From contig CAWEQW010000008.1 of the NCBI GenBank assembly GCA_963811365.1, positions 1,116,001-1,180,000 of the forward strand: DNA of 64,000 bases. The letters are read 5' to 3'. The stretch comes from CAWEQW01 sp963811365. Its GTDB lineage: Bacteria; Actinomycetota; Actinomycetes; Propionibacteriales; Nocardioidaceae. Position numbers and translations under genes: made by a program. The notes below the pieces were generated by a model, which was not told where the DNA came from, did no database searches, and worked only from the letters and a program-made list of their open reading frames with translations. This document shows, piece after piece, positions 34,852 through 44,752 of the stretch. Positions within the stretch are counted from its first letter, which is position 1. The number at the start of each line of letters is the position of its first letter.

Positions 34852-36236
34852 TCAGTGGTGGAAGTTGCTCGCCTGCTCCTCTCGCGGCATCGGGGCCTCC
34901 AGGTTGTCGAGCCAGGCGAGCGCCGTACCGAGGTCGCGCAGGAAGAGCTCGGCCATGTCGTGGCTGAAGCCGTTGCGCACGACCACCCTGAGCACGGCGA
35001 GGTCCTCCCGCTTGGGCGGCATCGTGTACGCCGGAACGAGCCAGCCGCGCTCGCGCAGCTTGCGGGACAGGTCGAAGGCGTCGTACTTGGTCACCCGGTC
35101 GCTCATCGCGAAGGTGACCACCGGGAGCTCCGTCCCTCGCGCGATCACCTCGAACTCCGGCATCGCGGCCAGCGCGTCCGCGATGTGCACCGCGACGTCC
35201 TGGCACGTCTGCTGGATGGCCCGGTAGCCCTCCCTGCCCAGCCGCAGGAACTGGAAGTACTGCAGCACGACCTGGGCGCCCGGCCGCGAGAAGTTCAGCG
35301 CGAACGTCGGCATGTCGCCGCCGAGGTAGTTCACGTGGAAGACCAGGTCCTCGGGCAGGTAGTCGGCCTCGCGCCACAGCACCCAGCCGACGCCCGGGTA
35401 GACCAGACCGAACTTGTGACCGGACGACTGGATAGACGCCACCCGCGGCAGCCGGAAGTCCCACATCAGGTTGGGCTGGACGAACGGGGCGACGAACCCG
35501 CCCGACGCGGCGTCGACGTGCACCGGCACCGAGACACCGGTGCGCGACTCGTAGTCGTCGAGCGTCCCGCAGATGTCGGCCACCGGCTCGTACGTGCCGT
35601 CCATCGTCGAGCCGAGCACGGCCACCACGCCGATCGTGTTCTCGTCGACGTACTCCAACAGCCGGTCCGGCGTCAGGTGGAAGACGTTGCCCTCGAGCGG
35701 CACGTACCGCGGCTCGACCTCCCAGTAGTTCGCGAACTTCTCCCAGACGACCTGGACGTTGCCGCCCATCACGATGTTCGGCCGGTCGGTCGACAGCCCC
35801 GCCGCCCGCCGCGCCTTCTGCCACCGGCGTTTCAGCGCCAGGCCGGCCAGCATGCAGCCCTCGGAGCTGCCCGTCGTGGAGGTCCCCACGCTCTCACTGG
35901 CGTCCGGGCTGTTCCAGAGGTCGGCGAGCATCTTCACGCAGCGCGCCTCGATCTCGGCGGTCTGGGGATACTCGTCCTTGTCGATCATGTTCTTGTCGCG
36001 GTGGCGGCGTAGAGCTTGTCGGCCTCCTCGTCCATCCAGGTGGTCACGAAGGTCGCGAGGTTGAAGCGGGCGTTGCCGTCGAGCATCACCTCGTCCATCA
36101 CGATCCGGTACGCCGTCTGGGGCAGCATCTCGACGTCGGCGATCTTGTCCTTGGGCACCGTCGACATTCCCGACCGGGCGAACGTCGGGACCAGCTCGGA
36201 CTCGCTCGTGGGACCGCTCGTCTTCCAGACCGCCAT
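34852..36236 (-). pseudogene. gadB: Glutamate decarboxylase with one frameshift
   Basis: A PLP enzyme that converts glutamate to GABA while consuming a proton, used in acid resistance. The N-terminus (MLPQTAYRIVMDEVMLDGNA, FVTTWMDEEADKLYAAT) breaks at about 35998, where one base appears lost, and resumes as KNMIDKDEYPQTAEIEARCV. GTSTTGSSEGCMLAG, VDAASGGFVAPFVQP, the PLP lysine in SIQSSGHKFGLVYPG and a normal C-terminus follow. Restored length is about 461 residues, full size. The start follows GGAAGG. No glutamate/GABA antiporter gene (gadC) is adjacent; a cation/proton antiporter is 0.6 kb away. Confidence 0.9.
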
Positions 36237-36340
36237 GACACACCTTCCGTAGGATCGGGCACTCCCGACCCAGGCAACAAGGTGCGCGCGACGCCGGCCT
36301 CACCCCGCTTGGATGATTCCTCCCGCGTCGAGCCTTCGGC

Positions 36341-36811
36341 TCAGCAGCCCTGGCTCACCGCAGTGCTCAAACGGTCGAACGACGTGCCCAGCGCGGTCAG
36401 GTCGTCCTTGACCTGGCCCAGGCTGTCGAGCGAGGGGTCCGAGGCCGCCTTCCGCAGGCTCGCCTTGAGGGCCTGTGCGCTGGACCGGACTTGAGCGGTC
36501 TCCGGGGCGTACTGCGTCTTCGCGTCCTGCGAGAGCCGGCGCACCTGGTCCTGCACGGTGGTCAGGGTGGTGGCGAGGTCGTTGAGGCCGCCCTGGCCCA
36601 CCTTGATGTCCTTGAGGCCGGCCATCGACGTCTTGATCGCGTCGAGGTCCCGGCACACCGCGGAGGAGGCCGCCCCGCCCGAGGCATCGCTCGAGGCTCC
36701 CTGCCCGGCGGAGCCGCTCGCGTCCGACGATCCGCTGCTGCACGAGGCGAGCAGAGGGGCGGTGGCCAGCAGGGCCACGAGGAGCGGGGCAGCAGCACGA
36801 AGACGCAACAT
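36341..36811 (-). CDS. Small secreted lipoprotein
   Basis: 156 residues. A signal peptide with lipobox LLASC (Cys about 23) is followed by a Ser/Gly/Ala-rich linker, then a helical domain with regularly spaced Leu and Lys (DLDAIKTSMAGLKDIKVG; LTTVQDQVRRLSQDAKTQ) that could form a coiled coil. It ends in Cys after SFDRLSTAVSQ; with the Cys in AVCRDLD this suggests a disulfide. The start at 36811 follows GAGGAG. Function unknown. Confidence 0.8.
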   Translation of the reverse strand: MLRLRAAAPLLVALLATAPLLASCSSGSSDASGSAGQGASSDASGGAASSAVCRDLDAIKTSMAGLKDIKVGQGGLNDLATTLTTVQDQVRRLSQDAKTQYAPETAQVRSSAQALKASLRKAASDPSLDSLGQVKDDLTALGTSFDRLSTAVSQGC

Positions 36812-36871
36812 GGCGCCAGTCTCCTCGACGTCGCCAGGCGCTGCCTCCTCCCGTGCGGGTGACATACCCGG

Positions 36872-38145
36872 TCAGCTCGGGTCGCCGTCCGGTGGCGCGG
36901 GCCGGCGCGGAAGGCCACGCACGGGCACGTCGGGCACCGGGCCGCCCGGTTCGGGACCGCGCGCAGCCTGGAGGGCGCCGTACCGGGCCGCGAGAGGGGC
37001 CGAGGTGAACCCGTGCGCCACCACGCTGAGCACCACCGTGACCGCGATGACGAGCACGGCCGAGTCGGCCCGTTCCCCGAGCTCCTCCAGCGCCAGCAGC
37101 GCGAACACCAGCGACGCCAGGCCCCGCGGGCCGAACCAGCCGACGAACAGCACGGTCGCCCGGTCCAGGCCCGAGCCGACACAGGCGATCGCGACCGGGA
37201 CCATCCGGATGACCGTCAGGCTCAGCACGGCGTAAGCCGACGATGGCGACGTCGAGCTGGTCCAGAACCCGCGGCACGGCGATCAGACCGAACGCGAGCC
37301 AGACCAGCAGCGACACCAGCCCGCTCGCCTGGTCGAGGAAGAGCAGCTCGGCCGCACGGCGCTTCCCCGCCGCGGCGCCGAAGCCCAGGCCGGCGCAGAA
37401 GGCCGCGACGAAGCCGTTGCCGTGCAGGAGCCCGGCGGTCGTGTAGCTGAGCAGCGCCAGCGCGAGCACCGCGATGCCCATGAACTCCTCGGCGGCCCAG
37501 CCTGCGTCGCCGGCCCGTCGCAGCAGGGCGCCGCCGCCCCGTCCGATGAGCACCCCGACGACAGCGCCGACCAGCAGCTCCACGAGTGCGCCCATCCCAG
37601 GGCTGCTCGCGTGCTGCTCGACCGCCGCTGCACCCGCGATCGCCAGCAGGACCACCGGCGTGACGATGCCGTCGTTGAGCCCGCTCTCCACCGTGATCAG
37701 GCGCCGGATCCGGGAGGGTACGACGCGGTTGGTCACCACCGGTACGCCGAGCGCGGCGTCGGTCGGGGCGAGCGCGGCGGCGACCAACAGGACGAGCCAC
37801 CCGTCCAGCCCGGGAAACAGCACCCGGGCGGCGAGCCATCCGAGCAGAACCGTCAGCGGCAGGCCCACACCGAGCAGCCGCAGGTACTTCCCGGCGTCCG
37901 CCCGGAGGTCGTGGGCGCGCACCCGGGCGGCGTCGGAGAAGAGCACCCATACGAGCGTCACCTCGACCAGCGGCTTCAGGCTCTCCGAGGCCGACGGCCG
38001 GTCGACGAGGTGCAGCCAGCCCAGCACCGCCCCCAGCACCAGGAAGACGACCGGCGCAGTGAGGTCCGCACGCACCAGCCGGGCCTGAGACCGCACCCCA
38101 GACGACCAGGGCCGCGGTGATCACCGCGACGGCGACCGCGTCCAC
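36872..38145 (-). pseudogene. Cation/proton antiporter with two frameshifts
   Basis: An integral membrane exchanger of the CPA1/NhaP-like family, restored length about 423 residues with some 11-12 hydrophobic segments. The GTG at 38145 follows AAGGAG (VDAVAVAVITAALVVWG). A surplus base near 38090 shifts the frame before ARLVRADLTAPVVFLVLG. The middle part has LAPTDAALGVPVVTNRV and VESGLNDGIVTPVVLLA, the family's ion-binding region. Another surplus base near 37237 precedes AVLSLTVIRMVPVAI and the C-terminal helices. It would export Na+ or K+ against protons, next to an acid-consuming decarboxylase. Confidence 0.82.
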
Positions 38146-38294
38146 CCTGTGGCTCCTTCCGTCCGCCCGCCTCAAGGGTCCGGAGCACGGCTCCGCTCCG
38201 GCTCACCCGCGGTGGATGATGCGAGGCCCGCCGGGGCCGGGTTCACTGGCTGCACCAGCGCCGAGGGACGCGCGGTGACAGGAGTGCAAGGTCC

Positions 38295-38744
38295 ATGACG
38301 CAGACGACATCAGTGACAACACCGGACGAGGTGTCCGGCCCGATCGACTTCCTGCTGATCGAGTTCCCCACTGACCGGCTGACCGGCAGGGCGGCCGTGG
38401 CACTCGGCGACCTGATCGAGAGCGGGACGATCCACCTGTACGACCTGGTGGTGGTCAGCAAGGACCCGGACGGCTCGGTGGCCGCCCTCGAACTGTCGGA
38501 CGACGGCAGCGGCTTCGCGGAGTTCGCCGGCGCCCGCTCCGGGCTGCTCGGTGACGACGACGTGGCCGAGGCGGCCGAGGCGATGCAGGTCGGGACCGTG
38601 GCCGCGCTCATCGTCTTCGAGAACGCCTGGGCGCGCCCCTTCGTCGCCGCGGCGCGCGACAGCGGCGGCGAGGTGATCGCCAGCGGTCGGATCCCGGCAG
38701 GGGACATCATGGACGCCCTCGACGCCCTCGAGGCAGCGGGCTGA
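38295..38744 (+). CDS. DUF6325 family protein (copy 1)
   Basis: 149 residues, soluble, acidic. GPIDFLLIEFPTDRLTG, LIESGTIHLYDLVVVSKDPD and VGTVAALIVFENAWARPF are characteristic of this family, related to DUF1269-type membrane-associated stress proteins but without the transmembrane glycine zipper. The start follows CAGGAG. It is followed by a SHOCT protein gene 46 bases on; the same arrangement recurs at 42044 with a different small partner. Function unknown. Confidence 0.9.
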   Translation: MTQTTSVTTPDEVSGPIDFLLIEFPTDRLTGRAAVALGDLIESGTIHLYDLVVVSKDPDGSVAALELSDDGSGFAEFAGARSGLLGDDDVAEAAEAMQVGTVAALIVFENAWARPFVAAARDSGGEVIASGRIPAGDIMDALDALEAAG

Positions 38745-38790
38745 GGGCGCGACCCGACACCGGCAGAGCAGACAACCGAGGAGGAGCACG

Positions 38791-39090
38791 ATGCCCGGAC
38801 TGATTCGTGGAGTGGCCAGGACCGCGGTCGTGGCCGGCACCGCGACCGCGGTGAGCGGTCGGGTCCAGCGCCGCCAGGCCGAGAAGTACGCGTCACGTGA
38901 CGCGAGCATCGCAGCAGAGCGCGACCAGGCCTACGTGGAGCAGGTGGCGCCCGAGCCGCAGGAGGCACCGGCGCCGGCGGCTCCGCAGAAGGACATGATC
39001 CAGCAGCTCAAGGAGCTCGCCGAGCTGCGCGACCAGGGCATCCTCACCGACGAGGAGTTCGACGCGCAGAAGGCGAAGATCCTGGCCTGA
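38791..39090 (+). CDS. SHOCT-domain protein
   Basis: 99 residues. An N-terminal hydrophobic/Arg region (GLIRGVARTAVVAGTATAV) and a helical middle precede a C-terminal SHOCT motif, LKELAELRDQGILTDEEFD plus AQKAKILA, which mediates oligomerisation of small bacterial proteins. GAGGAG precedes the ATG. It probably forms an operon with the DUF6325 gene and may assemble with that product; this is inference from adjacency. Confidence 0.9.
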   Translation: MPGLIRGVARTAVVAGTATAVSGRVQRRQAEKYASRDASIAAERDQAYVEQVAPEPQEAPAPAAPQKDMIQQLKELAELRDQGILTDEEFDAQKAKILA

Positions 39091-39162
39091 GCCGTCCGGT
39101 CGGGCGCACCCCCACGACCGCACGGCCGGCTCCCGCGCCCGTTCCCGCGACGACGACCGCGG

Positions 39163-39654
39163 TCACTCCTCGACGACGTGCACCGCAGCCTCCTCCGCGG
39201 ACGCCGCCGCGCCGTCGATGCCGACGTCGTCGGCGACCAGGTCCTTCTCGGTGTCCTCGTGGACGCCCTCGTCCTCCGCGAGCAGCCGTCCCGCGCGCTC
39301 GCGGCCGACCTCGCCGTCGTCGACGTCCTCGACGAGCCGGCCCGCCTGGTCGTACGGGTCCGGCTCCGGGACCTCCTGGGCGAGGCGCTGGTCGAGGCTC
39401 TCCCCGGCTGCCTCCTCCGCCGGGGTATTGCCATAGCCCTCGGCCGGCGACCACTTCTCGGGCGGTGAGTAGCCCTCGTCCAGGGGCTCGGCGAGTCCCC
39501 GGTCGTCGACCAGGCTGTCGCCGGAGCCCTGGGGCTGGTCCTCGTCGTCGACGCTGTAGCCGTGGTAGCTCTCGTTCACGCTGGTGTCACCGGTGTCCGG
39601 CGGGGTCGCCTCGGTGCCGATCTGCTCGGAGACGCTCTCCGGCTGCTCGCTCAT
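39163..39654 (-). CDS. DUF5709 domain protein
   Basis: 163 residues, strongly acidic and probably largely disordered. Diagnostic stretches are NESYHGYSVDDEDQPQGSGD, LDEGYSPPEKWSPAEGYGNT and SLDQRLAQEVPEPDPYD, all typical of DUF5709, an actinobacterial family of unknown role. The start MSEQPESV follows GAGGAGTGGAG. Convergent with the SHOCT gene. Confidence 0.9.
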   Translation of the reverse strand: MSEQPESVSEQIGTEATPPDTGDTSVNESYHGYSVDDEDQPQGSGDSLVDDRGLAEPLDEGYSPPEKWSPAEGYGNTPAEEAAGESLDQRLAQEVPEPDPYDQAGRLVEDVDDGEVGRERAGRLLAEDEGVHEDTEKDLVADDVGIDGAAASAEEAAVHVVEE

Positions 39655-39919
39655 CGGTTCTCCACTCCTCGTACGTCGGTGTCGGGACCGTCGTGCCCGC
39701 ACCGCGGTGTTCTCATGCGTGCACCCGTGGAGCGGCGCGACCGGCATCTGCCCGATCCGGGACATCCGGCTCCGGGATATCGCCTCTCACGGATGAGGCG
39801 GGACCGGGTCCAACGGTGGTTGTCTCGGACTGGTGCCGAGCGGTCTCCAATCCGGGAGCGCGCAAGCACCCCGAGTGAACGTGCCCGTCGCAGAGATGAG
39901 CCCGGCGGAAGGAGATCAG

Positions 39920-40321
39920 ATGACTGAGGTCAAGGTTCGCAGCGGCGCTGCTGTGGGCTGGACCGTGTTCGCAGCTTCCATGATGATGATCATCGGTAGC
40001 TTCCACTGGCTCGCAGGGCTGGCCGGACTCATCGGCGACGACCTGTACGTCAAGACCCCGAACTACCTGTTCAAGCTCGACAGCACGACCTGGGGATGGG
40101 TCCACCTGCTCGGCGGCACGATCCTCGTCGTCGCCGGGCTGGCGCTGTTCAACGGTGCGGTCTGGGCTCGGACGGTCGGCGTGATCGTCGCCGCCGCCAG
40201 CGCGCTGATGACCTTCGCTTGGATGCCCGCGTACCCCGTCTGGGCGATCACGATCGTCGCGGTCGACGTCGCAGTGGTCTGGGCGCTCACGGCTCACGGC
40301 CGTGACATCACGATGGAGTAG
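39920..40321 (+). CDS. DUF7144-type four-helix membrane protein (copy 3)
   Basis: 133 residues, four helices, signature LDSTTWGWVHLLGG and C-terminal WALTAHGRDITME, matching the two adjacent copies near 29 kb. AAGGAG lies 5 bases before the ATG at 39920. A repeat of the same family on both sides of the regulator/gadB region suggests an expanded lineage family. Confidence 0.88.
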   Translation: MTEVKVRSGAAVGWTVFAASMMMIIGSFHWLAGLAGLIGDDLYVKTPNYLFKLDSTTWGWVHLLGGTILVVAGLALFNGAVWARTVGVIVAAASALMTFAWMPAYPVWAITIVAVDVAVVWALTAHGRDITME

Positions 40322-40402
40322 CGCACCCGCCCGTCCGCCTCTCCTGCTCCGCCCAGGCGTCGCCGGACGGCCGGTCACCCATTCCCCACACGAGGAGAGC
40401 AC

Positions 40403-41899
40403 ATGGTCGCCCGCATCGAGCATCTCAACCGTCAGCAGCGCGAGGCGCATGGCGCGGCGGCCCGCGACCGGGTCGACCCGTCGGAACATCTGGGCTGGTG
40501 CGTCGACCCGAACCGGAAGGACCCGGTCTCGGTGGTCGACGAGCAGAACGCGCGCCGGGATCCCGACCTGGTGCCGGTGCGCCATGGACGGATGATGGCC
40601 TCGCCGTTCACGTTCTACCGGGGTGCCGCCGCGGTCATGGCCGCCGATCTCGCCGGGACCCCGACAGCTGGTCTCGAGGTCCAGCTCTGCGGTGACGCGC
40701 ATCTGTCGAACTTCGGCGTCTACGGATCTCCGGAACGTCGGCTCGTCTTCGACATCAACGACTTCGACGAGACGTTGCCGGGCCCGTTCGAGTACGACGT
40801 CAAGCGGCTGGCGGCGAGCCTGACCGTGGCGGCACGCAACAACGGCTGCCCACCGGCAGATGCTCGGGCGATCACCAGGCCTGCGGTCGTCGTACCGGGA
40901 GGCGATGTCCGGCTTCGCGCAGATGGGCACGCTCGACGTGTGGTACGCGCATCTCTCCGAGGACGACCTTCGGCAGGCGATGCTCCGCGCGACCGCGGCC
41001 ATGGCCGGCAGGGGCAGCCCAGGCAAGGCCAGGAAGGGCAAGGGAAAGAAGCCCCATCGCGAGGGAGAGTCAGCCCCTTCGTCGGCCAAGGAGGCGAGGA
41101 GGCTCGAGAAGCGATTCGCCAAGAACGCCGAGAAGGCGCGGAGCCACACCAGCATGCAGGCCCTGGCCAAGCTGACCGAGGTCGTCGACGGCCGGTACCG
41201 GATCGTGAGCGCCCCACCGGTGATCGTGCCGGCACGCGATCTCTACGCGACGTACGGCGTGTCGCCGGAGGAGCTCGAGCAGGTCATCATCAAGCAGTTC
41301 CACGACTACCGGCGACCCTCCAGCTCGACCGCCGCCGGCTGCTGGAGAAGTACGAGCTCATCGACTGGGCGCGCAAGGTCGTGGGAGTGGGCAGCGTGGG
41401 CACCCGCGCGTTCGTCGCGCTCCTCCAGGGCGGGGATGACACGGATCCGCTGTTCCTCCAGATGAAGGAGGCCACCACCTCCGTGCTCGAGGGCGGGCTC
41501 CACAAGAGCCGATTCGACCAGGCTGGTGAGCGCGTGGTGCAGGGACAGCGCCTGATGCAGGCGACCAGCGACATCTTCCTGGGCTGGACGCGTGGTCACG
41601 AGGCCGGCCGCTACCTCTACTGGCGCCAGCTGCGGGACATGAAGGGGTCGGCGCTCGTGGACCAGATGCACACCGACGCCCTCACGTTCTACGGACGCCT
41701 CTGCGGCTGGACCCTGGCGCGGGCCCACGCCCGATCGGGAGATCCCGTCGCCATCGCCGCGTACCTCGGCAGCGACGACGGGTTCGACGTGGCGATCACG
41801 GACTTCTCCATGCGGTACGCAGACCAGAACGAGCGGGACTACGACGCGTTCGTCGAGGCGATCCGCAGCTCCCGGCTGAAGGCAGTCGAAGGAGTCTGA
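40403..41899 (+). pseudogene. DUF2252 family protein with two compensating frameshifts
   Basis: A kinase-fold-like protein of about 498 residues. The N-terminal part has MMASPFTFYRGAAAVMAADL, VQLCGDAHLSNFGVYGSPE and FDINDFDETLPGPFEYDVKR, resembling an aminoglycoside-phosphotransferase-type active site (HxN, D..D). A surplus base near 40880 moves the frame to SYREAMSGFAQMGTLDVWYA; a lost base near 41311 restores it before TLQLDRRRLLEKYELIDWAR and YADQNERDYDAFVEAI. The two events cancel exactly. GAGGAGAGC precedes the ATG. Substrate unknown. Confidence 0.85.
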
Positions 41900-42043
41900 T
41901 GACACCGGTCCCGAACCCGGACACCCGGGGTGCGAACGGCACCCCGGGTGAGGCGTCGTCCCCAGGACGGTGCCGTGATCGACACAAGAGAGACGGTGAT
42001 GCCAACCGGGCGTCGCCGTGAGCGAGGAAGGGAAGGTCACCGC

Positions 42044-42509
42044 ATGACACAGACAATCGACGTACTGGGCCCCGTGGACTGGATTGTCGTCGAGTTCCCG
42101 GGAATGGACTTCGGGAAGGGAAGGGTCGCTCCGATCCTGCAGGACTATGTCGACAAGGGACTCATCCGAATCCTCGACATGCTGTTCCTCCAGAAGGACG
42201 AGACCGGCGCCCTGGAGTTCGCCGAGCTGAACGAGTTCGGAGACTCCACGCTCGAGCAGCTGCGAGAAGCCGAGACCGAGCTGGCCATGGTGCTCTCCGG
42301 AGCAGGACGTCCTGGACCTGGCCGAGACCATCGAACCCGGCCGCTCCGCCGCACTGCTCGTCTGGGAGAACCTGTGGGCCGCCCCCATGGGGACCGCAGT
42401 GCGTGAGGCCGGAGGCGACCTGGTCGCCACCGGCCGGATCCCCACCCAGGCGCTGTTGGCCGCGCTGGAGGCCGACGCGGAAACCGAGACCGAGAAGGAA
42501 GGAGTCTGA
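42044..42509 (+). pseudogene. DUF6325 family protein (copy 2), one frameshift
   Basis: Start MTQTIDVLGPVDWIVVEFPG. One surplus G near 42300 interrupts LAMVLS; in the corrected frame it reads EQDVLDLAETIEPGRSAALL, then VWENLWAAPMGTAVREAGGD and ATGRIPTQALLAALEADAE, ending at TGA 42507. The restored product has about 154 residues and aligns end to end in motif order with copy 1 at 38295. The stop is 1 base before the next small gene's ATG. Confidence 0.82.
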
Positions 42510-42510
42510 C

Positions 42511-42666
42511 ATGCCCATGGCAGCACGACGCAGGCGCAGGACAGTGGCCGCCGTTGGCGGCGCCGTTGTCGTGGCCCACGGCCACAACCGCCGGGCGGAC
42601 CGGCGTGAGGACCGGCGAGACGACCGCGGGGACCGTCGCGAGGACCGTCGCGACCCCCGGGGTTGA
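42511..42666 (+). CDS. Very basic 51-residue protein with Asp-Arg repeats
   Basis: MPMAARRRRRTVAAVGGAV opens the protein, followed by a hydrophobic stretch and then HNRRADRREDRRDDRGDRRE, a run of D-R-R/E units. GGAAGGAG lies in the end of the DUF6325 copy 2 gene. It occupies the place held by the SHOCT gene after copy 1. Charge pattern suggests membrane-surface or nucleic-acid contact, but nothing shows a function. Confidence 0.62.
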   Translation: MPMAARRRRRTVAAVGGAVVVAHGHNRRADRREDRRDDRGDRREDRRDPRG

Positions 42667-42868
42667 GCCTCCCCAAGGTGGCAGCCCTGCATGGAGCTCC
42701 CTGGCAGGGCTGCCGCGAACGGGGCAGGACTCGCAGGATGAGCGCTCTGTGCACCCGTGATCCCACAGACCCGGCACGATCGACTCGTGCCCTGACCAAG
42801 AGATGCACGAGGACTGTTCGTGGCTCCCAGACGGGAGCGCGAACGTCCAACCCGGGAGGAGAAGCCAG

Positions 42869-43229
42869 ATGCTGGAGTGGCTCGAGAGATTCTTCGACAA
42901 GCACTTCCTCGGATCCGGACGAGGTCGATCAGTCCCGAGAGCGAGGTCGCCCACGTCATCAAGGACGGTGGCTACATCCTCGACGTCCGCCTCGGCCTCG
43001 AAGCGAAGAAGGGGATGGTGCCGGGAGCGAAGAACATCGACATGCTGGTCCTCCGGCGCCACCTGGACGAGCTGCCGCGCGACCGGACCATCGTGACCTA
43101 CTGCAAGACCGGCGGCCGGGCCGGCAAAGCCCGGGACATCCTTGCTGACAAGGGTTCACGGTGTTGAACGGCGGAGGCTATGACAGGCTCCTGAAGATCG
43201 TCAAGAACAACCGGTCTGCAACCGAGTGA
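42869..43229 (+). pseudogene. Rhodanese-like protein with two frameshifts
   Basis: A single-domain sulfurtransferase of about 120 residues when restored. Start MLEWLERFFDKHFLGS after GGGAGGAG. A base is lost near 42915-42925, after which RSISPESEVAHVIKDGGYIL, DVRLGLEAKKGMVPGAKNID and the active loop YCKTGGRAGKA (Cys nucleophile) follow. Another base is lost near 43153, then FTVLNGGGYDRLLKIVKNN and a stop at 43227. It would transfer sulfane sulfur or act on CoA/thiol species. It is one of three rhodanese modules in the island. Confidence 0.82.
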
Positions 43230-43565
43230 GTCGGCCCGCCGGCACGGCTGCGCCGTACGCGCGGGTCCAAGGCGGACCGCCGGGACCTTCAACGGCGAGC
43301 CGCCAGCGACGTCGAGCCGCGCTTTTCGCGCTGCACGCTGCTCCTGGATCAAGCCCGGGCTGACGAGGCGGCGGTGGTCCCGTGCGTAGCTCGAGCCTGC
43401 CTTGGCCGGGAGCATGGCGCCCACGAGCCACAGGAACGGCAGGAAGATGCCGATGATGCCGAGTCCGACATAGCCCTTCCTGAACGTCAGGAGACAGACA
43501 GTGAACACGCAGAAGATGTAGAACGTGGCGATCAAGAACCACAGCGTCCACTCCATGAAGCTCAT
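43098..43565 (-). CDS. Small two-helix membrane protein, C-terminus doubtful
   Basis: The start MSFMEWTLWFLIATFYIFC gives two hydrophobic helices (about 5-28 and 35-55), then a basic segment SYARDHRRLVSPGLIQEQRA. Beyond about residue 85 the frame runs antisense through the 3' end of the convergent rhodanese gene and loses protein-like composition. A frameshift placing the stop near 43290 is likely; the true protein would have about 90 residues. No homologue recognised. Confidence 0.55.
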   Translation of the reverse strand: MSFMEWTLWFLIATFYIFCVFTVCLLTFRKGYVGLGIIGIFLPFLWLVGAMLPAKAGSSYARDHRRLVSPGLIQEQRAARKARLDVAGGSPLKVPAVRLGPARTAQPCRRADSLGCRPVVLDDLQEPVIASAVQHREPLSARMSRALPARPPVLQ

Positions 43566-43773
43566 GTTTCACCTCACTTCTCGTCATACGCCGAGCCTGT
43601 GCCTTTCCGCAGGGCGCGATGCCACGGCTCGTCCGCACCTCGAGCCCTCCCGCTGGACGGCCCCGGTCTCCTCACCTTCGAGGGATGACCTTGGGTGCGG
43701 CGACTGGTCACCCCCGGTATGCGCCACGTCACGCGAGGTTGGTGGGCGGGTCGATCCTCTGAGCGCCTCCGGC

Positions 43774-44748
43774 TCAGGAGATACCCGGGACACCGCCGCC
43801 ATGACGATCGGCCGTTGGGATCGATGCGGCGCTGCGCCACCACGCCGGCTGCGGGGCGAACGGCGCTGCCGGGCGGCCGGTGGCGGGCGTGTCCAGTCGG
43901 TAGACCAGGCCGGCCTCCGGCTGGTCACGACGTTGCTGCTCGGTCCAGCCCTCGGTGGCGGTGGTGACGTAGAGCCGGTGAAGCCCGGGGCCGGCGAACG
44001 CGCAGCAGGTGGTCTGCGCGGCGGGAACGCCGTGCACACCGCGCAGCACGCCGTCGGCGGAGTACCGGTGGACCGCCCCCGCGCCGTAGATCGCCACCCA
44101 CAGGTCACCCGCGGCGTCCACGGTCATGCCGTCGGGTGCGCCGATCTCCTCGGGCACCTCGAGCAGTACCCGGCCCGCGGAGACGGTGCCCGAGTCTGCG
44201 TCGAAGCTGAACGCGTGGACGAGGCGAGGACCGCTGTCCACAAGGTACATGGTCTCGCCGTCGGGGCTCCAGCCGAGACCGTTGGAGATCGTCAGTCCCT
44301 CCAGCATCAGCTCGGTCCGTCCGTCGACGTCCAGCCGGTAGAGGGCGCCGCCTCCGGGGTGGTGGTCGTCGGCGACGGTCCCTGCCCAGAACCGGCCCCG
44401 GGGGTCGCAGGCCCCGTCGTTCATCCGGGTCCCGGCCGGCGCCACGTCGGCGATGGTTCGACGTGAGCCGTCCGGGGCGAGGTGCACGAAGCCGCGTCCG
44501 GCGCCGAGCAGCCAGCCGTCGTCGCCCTCCACCGGGGCCACCATGCCGATGGTCCCCGGCAGCTCGTAGTCGCGCACCGGGGAAAGCGCTCCGTCCTGGA
44601 GGACCCGGTCACGGTAGAACCGCCCGGCCAGGATGTCCACCCGCAGCAGCTCACCGCGGCGCCCGTCCCAGCGCACGCCCTCACCGAGCTGCGTCTGCTC
44701 GGCCGTGCACGCAGCAGCCACACCGGCACCCTCCGCCTCCGCTGTCAT
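43774..44748 (-). CDS. SMP-30/gluconolactonase family hydrolase
   Basis: This 324-residue six-bladed propeller hydrolyses sugar lactones. Metal-site blocks are visible: LGEGVRWDGRRGELLRVDI (Glu), AGTRMNDGACDPRGRFWAGT (Asn), TISNGLGWSPDGETMYLVDS (Asn) and APDGMTVDAAGDLWVA (Asp). The gene starts 4 bases after the glucose dehydrogenase stop, so the pair would convert glucose to gluconolactone to gluconate. The C-terminal 20 residues are Pro/Arg-rich and may be extra. Confidence 0.92.
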   Translation of the reverse strand: MTAEAEGAGVAAACTAEQTQLGEGVRWDGRRGELLRVDILAGRFYRDRVLQDGALSPVRDYELPGTIGMVAPVEGDDGWLLGAGRGFVHLAPDGSRRTIADVAPAGTRMNDGACDPRGRFWAGTVADDHHPGGGALYRLDVDGRTELMLEGLTISNGLGWSPDGETMYLVDSGPRLVHAFSFDADSGTVSAGRVLLEVPEEIGAPDGMTVDAAGDLWVAIYGAGAVHRYSADGVLRGVHGVPAAQTTCCAFAGPGLHRLYVTTATEGWTEQQRRDQPEAGLVYRLDTPATGRPAAPFAPQPAWWRSAASIPTADRHGGGVPGIS

Positions 44749-44752
44749 CGGG

